From contig NZ_JBEXUX010000037.1 of the NCBI RefSeq assembly GCF_040629175.1, positions 1-64,000 of the forward strand: 64,000 nt of DNA, written 5' to 3'. Below, piece after piece: positions 63,113 to 64,000 of this stretch (position 1 is the stretch's first letter; each line of letters opens with the position of its first letter). Under the pieces are notes generated by a model, which searched no databases, was not told the origin of the DNA, and saw only the letters and a program-made list of their open reading frames with translations. The translations under genes and the position numbers were made by a program. The DNA is from Embleya sp040629175 (GTDB taxonomy: Bacteria > Actinomycetota > Actinomycetes > Streptomycetales > Streptomycetaceae).

Positions 63113-63982
63113 CTACTTGCAGCCGAGGCGTCCGTACACCTTGTCGCCGGTCCACGACCCGGTGGCCCAGCGGTCCACCGCCGCCGGTGCGAAGGAGTAC
63201 TGCCTGCCGAGTTCCTTGCCCAGCCAGTTGGCGAACGCGGCGGAACCCTGCTGACAGGAGTGGATGCCGTCGTTGCTCCGCTGCGCCTTGGCAGCGGCGC
63301 TGTCGGTGCCCCACAGGGCCGCGGCGTCGAGGAAGTGCACCTTGCCCGGGTGCTTGTCCGCCACCTCTTTGGCCGACTTCGGGGCGGACTTGATCTCGGC
63401 CTCGTGCCGCTTGTAGAAGTCGTCGATTCTGAACGGCGGCGCGGAGACGATGACGAGTTCGGCGCCCGCGTCGGTCACCGTCTTGACCAGTCGTTCGTAA
63501 CTCGCTTGTTGTTCCGCCGCCTTGCCCCAGTCGTAGGTCGTGATCTGGTAGACGACGACGTTCGGTTTGAAGGAGCCGAGTTCCTTCGGCAGTTCTTCCC
63601 AGGTGGATTGGGCCACCTCGCCGATGACACCGCCGCCACCGGCCGCCGCCATCGATTTGAACTCCGTGCCGTTGGCCTTCATCGCCGCCCCGAGCGCGGG
63701 GGCCTCGACTTCGCCGATGGAGTCACCCATCCACAGCAGCTTGGCGAGCTTTGCGTTCTTGTTCCCGGCGCCGGACGGTTCCTGGCCGGCGCGGGCCGTG
63801 CCGGCGGGGGCGGAGGTCGAGGATACGGTCGAATCGGATCGGCCGTCGGCGGCCCCGCGTTGCTTGTCCGAGTCGTCGCAGGCGGTGAGTCCGAGGAGCC
63901 CCGTCGCGGTGACGAGGGCGATTCCCATGGTCAGCCGGACAGGGCGCCGACGGCGGGTGGAGGGGTTGGTTGTGCTGTTCAT
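63113..63982 (-). CDS. SGNH/GDSL-type hydrolase lipoprotein
   Basis: A 289-residue lipoprotein with signal peptide and lipobox LTAC near residue 35. The mature protein has the block I motif LLWMGDSIGEVE with nucleophile Ser, a block III-like ITTYDW and the C-terminal catalytic pair SNDGIHSC. This is the SGNH arrangement found in sugar O-acetyl transferases and esterases. It probably works with the acyltransferase encoded downstream to modify a surface glycan. The final Cys residues may form a disulphide. Confidence 0.85.
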   Translation of the reverse strand: MNSTTNPSTRRRRPVRLTMGIALVTATGLLGLTACDDSDKQRGAADGRSDSTVSSTSAPAGTARAGQEPSGAGNKNAKLAKLLWMGDSIGEVEAPALGAAMKANGTEFKSMAAAGGGGVIGEVAQSTWEELPKELGSFKPNVVVYQITTYDWGKAAEQQASYERLVKTVTDAGAELVIVSAPPFRIDDFYKRHEAEIKSAPKSAKEVADKHPGKVHFLDAAALWGTDSAAAKAQRSNDGIHSCQQGSAAFANWLGKELGRQYSFAPAAVDRWATGSWTGDKVYGRLGCK

Positions 63983-64000
63983 GCCGTTCAGTAGAGCCGC

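Overview
The window is chromosomal DNA from a very GC-rich actinomycete, most likely Streptomyces or a close relative. The support is strongly GC3-biased codon use, many GTG starts, frequent 4-bp ATGA or GTGA gene overlaps, Tat-exported lipoproteins, TetR-rich intergenic regions, an S-adenosylhomocysteine riboswitch in front of metH, and an actinobacterial-type iron box. No rRNA, tRNA, CRISPR array or intact insertion sequence was seen. All assignments are from reading the sequence; no database search was run.

Regions. (1) 0.1-7.3 kb is a mixed block: an anchored protein of unknown function, a beta-helix lipoprotein divergent from a Tat-exported Dyp peroxidase, a deleted ABC exporter, a beta-propeller lipoprotein coupled to an ankyrin protein, an amidohydrolase remnant and a CYTH protein. 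(2) 7.5-15.7 kb is a complete urea-nitrogen operon: urea channel, ureA, a CbiX-like chelatase with a histidine-rich tail, ureB, ureC, ureF, ureG, ureD and an Amt transporter. It has no ureE. (3) 16.1-33.0 kb is the most unusual part. Five agmatine/peptidylarginine deiminase homologues (three Tat-exported, two of those lipoproteins) surround two paralogous TetR regulators that share an ACTGA-N4-TCAGT operator. The rightward arm continues through a fused ureAB, a second ureC, a cytoplasmic agmatine deiminase and a complete family-5 peptide-type ABC importer. (4) 33.8-45.8 kb holds an M4 metalloprotease, a 1544-residue helical protein of unknown function, a strictosidine-synthase-like propeller, a methyltransferase, a DUF4246 protein and a membrane-anchored protein. 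(5) 45.9-55.3 kb holds a small lower-GC pair (DUF2283 plus an unknown), metH under a SAH riboswitch, a YdeI/OmdA protein, a broken Ser/Thr kinase, a SHOCT protein and an Acg-type nitroreductase. (6) 55.3-64.0 kb holds a deletion-fusion remnant of an iron-siderophore transporter under an intact iron box, a TetR/cupin pair around a 30-bp perfect palindrome, a response regulator/histidine kinase/GerMN lipoprotein operon, and envelope genes (polysaccharide deacetylase, acyltransferase-3, SGNH lipoprotein).

How the genes may work together. The two nitrogen blocks suggest a strain that scavenges nitrogen from urea and guanidino compounds. The first operon imports urea, hydrolyses it with nickel-urease matured by UreDFG, and handles ammonium through Amt. 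The island beside it would release ammonia from arginine or agmatine-like groups both outside the cell (exported deiminases) and inside (cytoplasmic deiminase and second urease), fed by a dedicated ABC importer. The second urease has no maturation genes of its own and presumably depends on UreD, UreF and UreG from the first operon.
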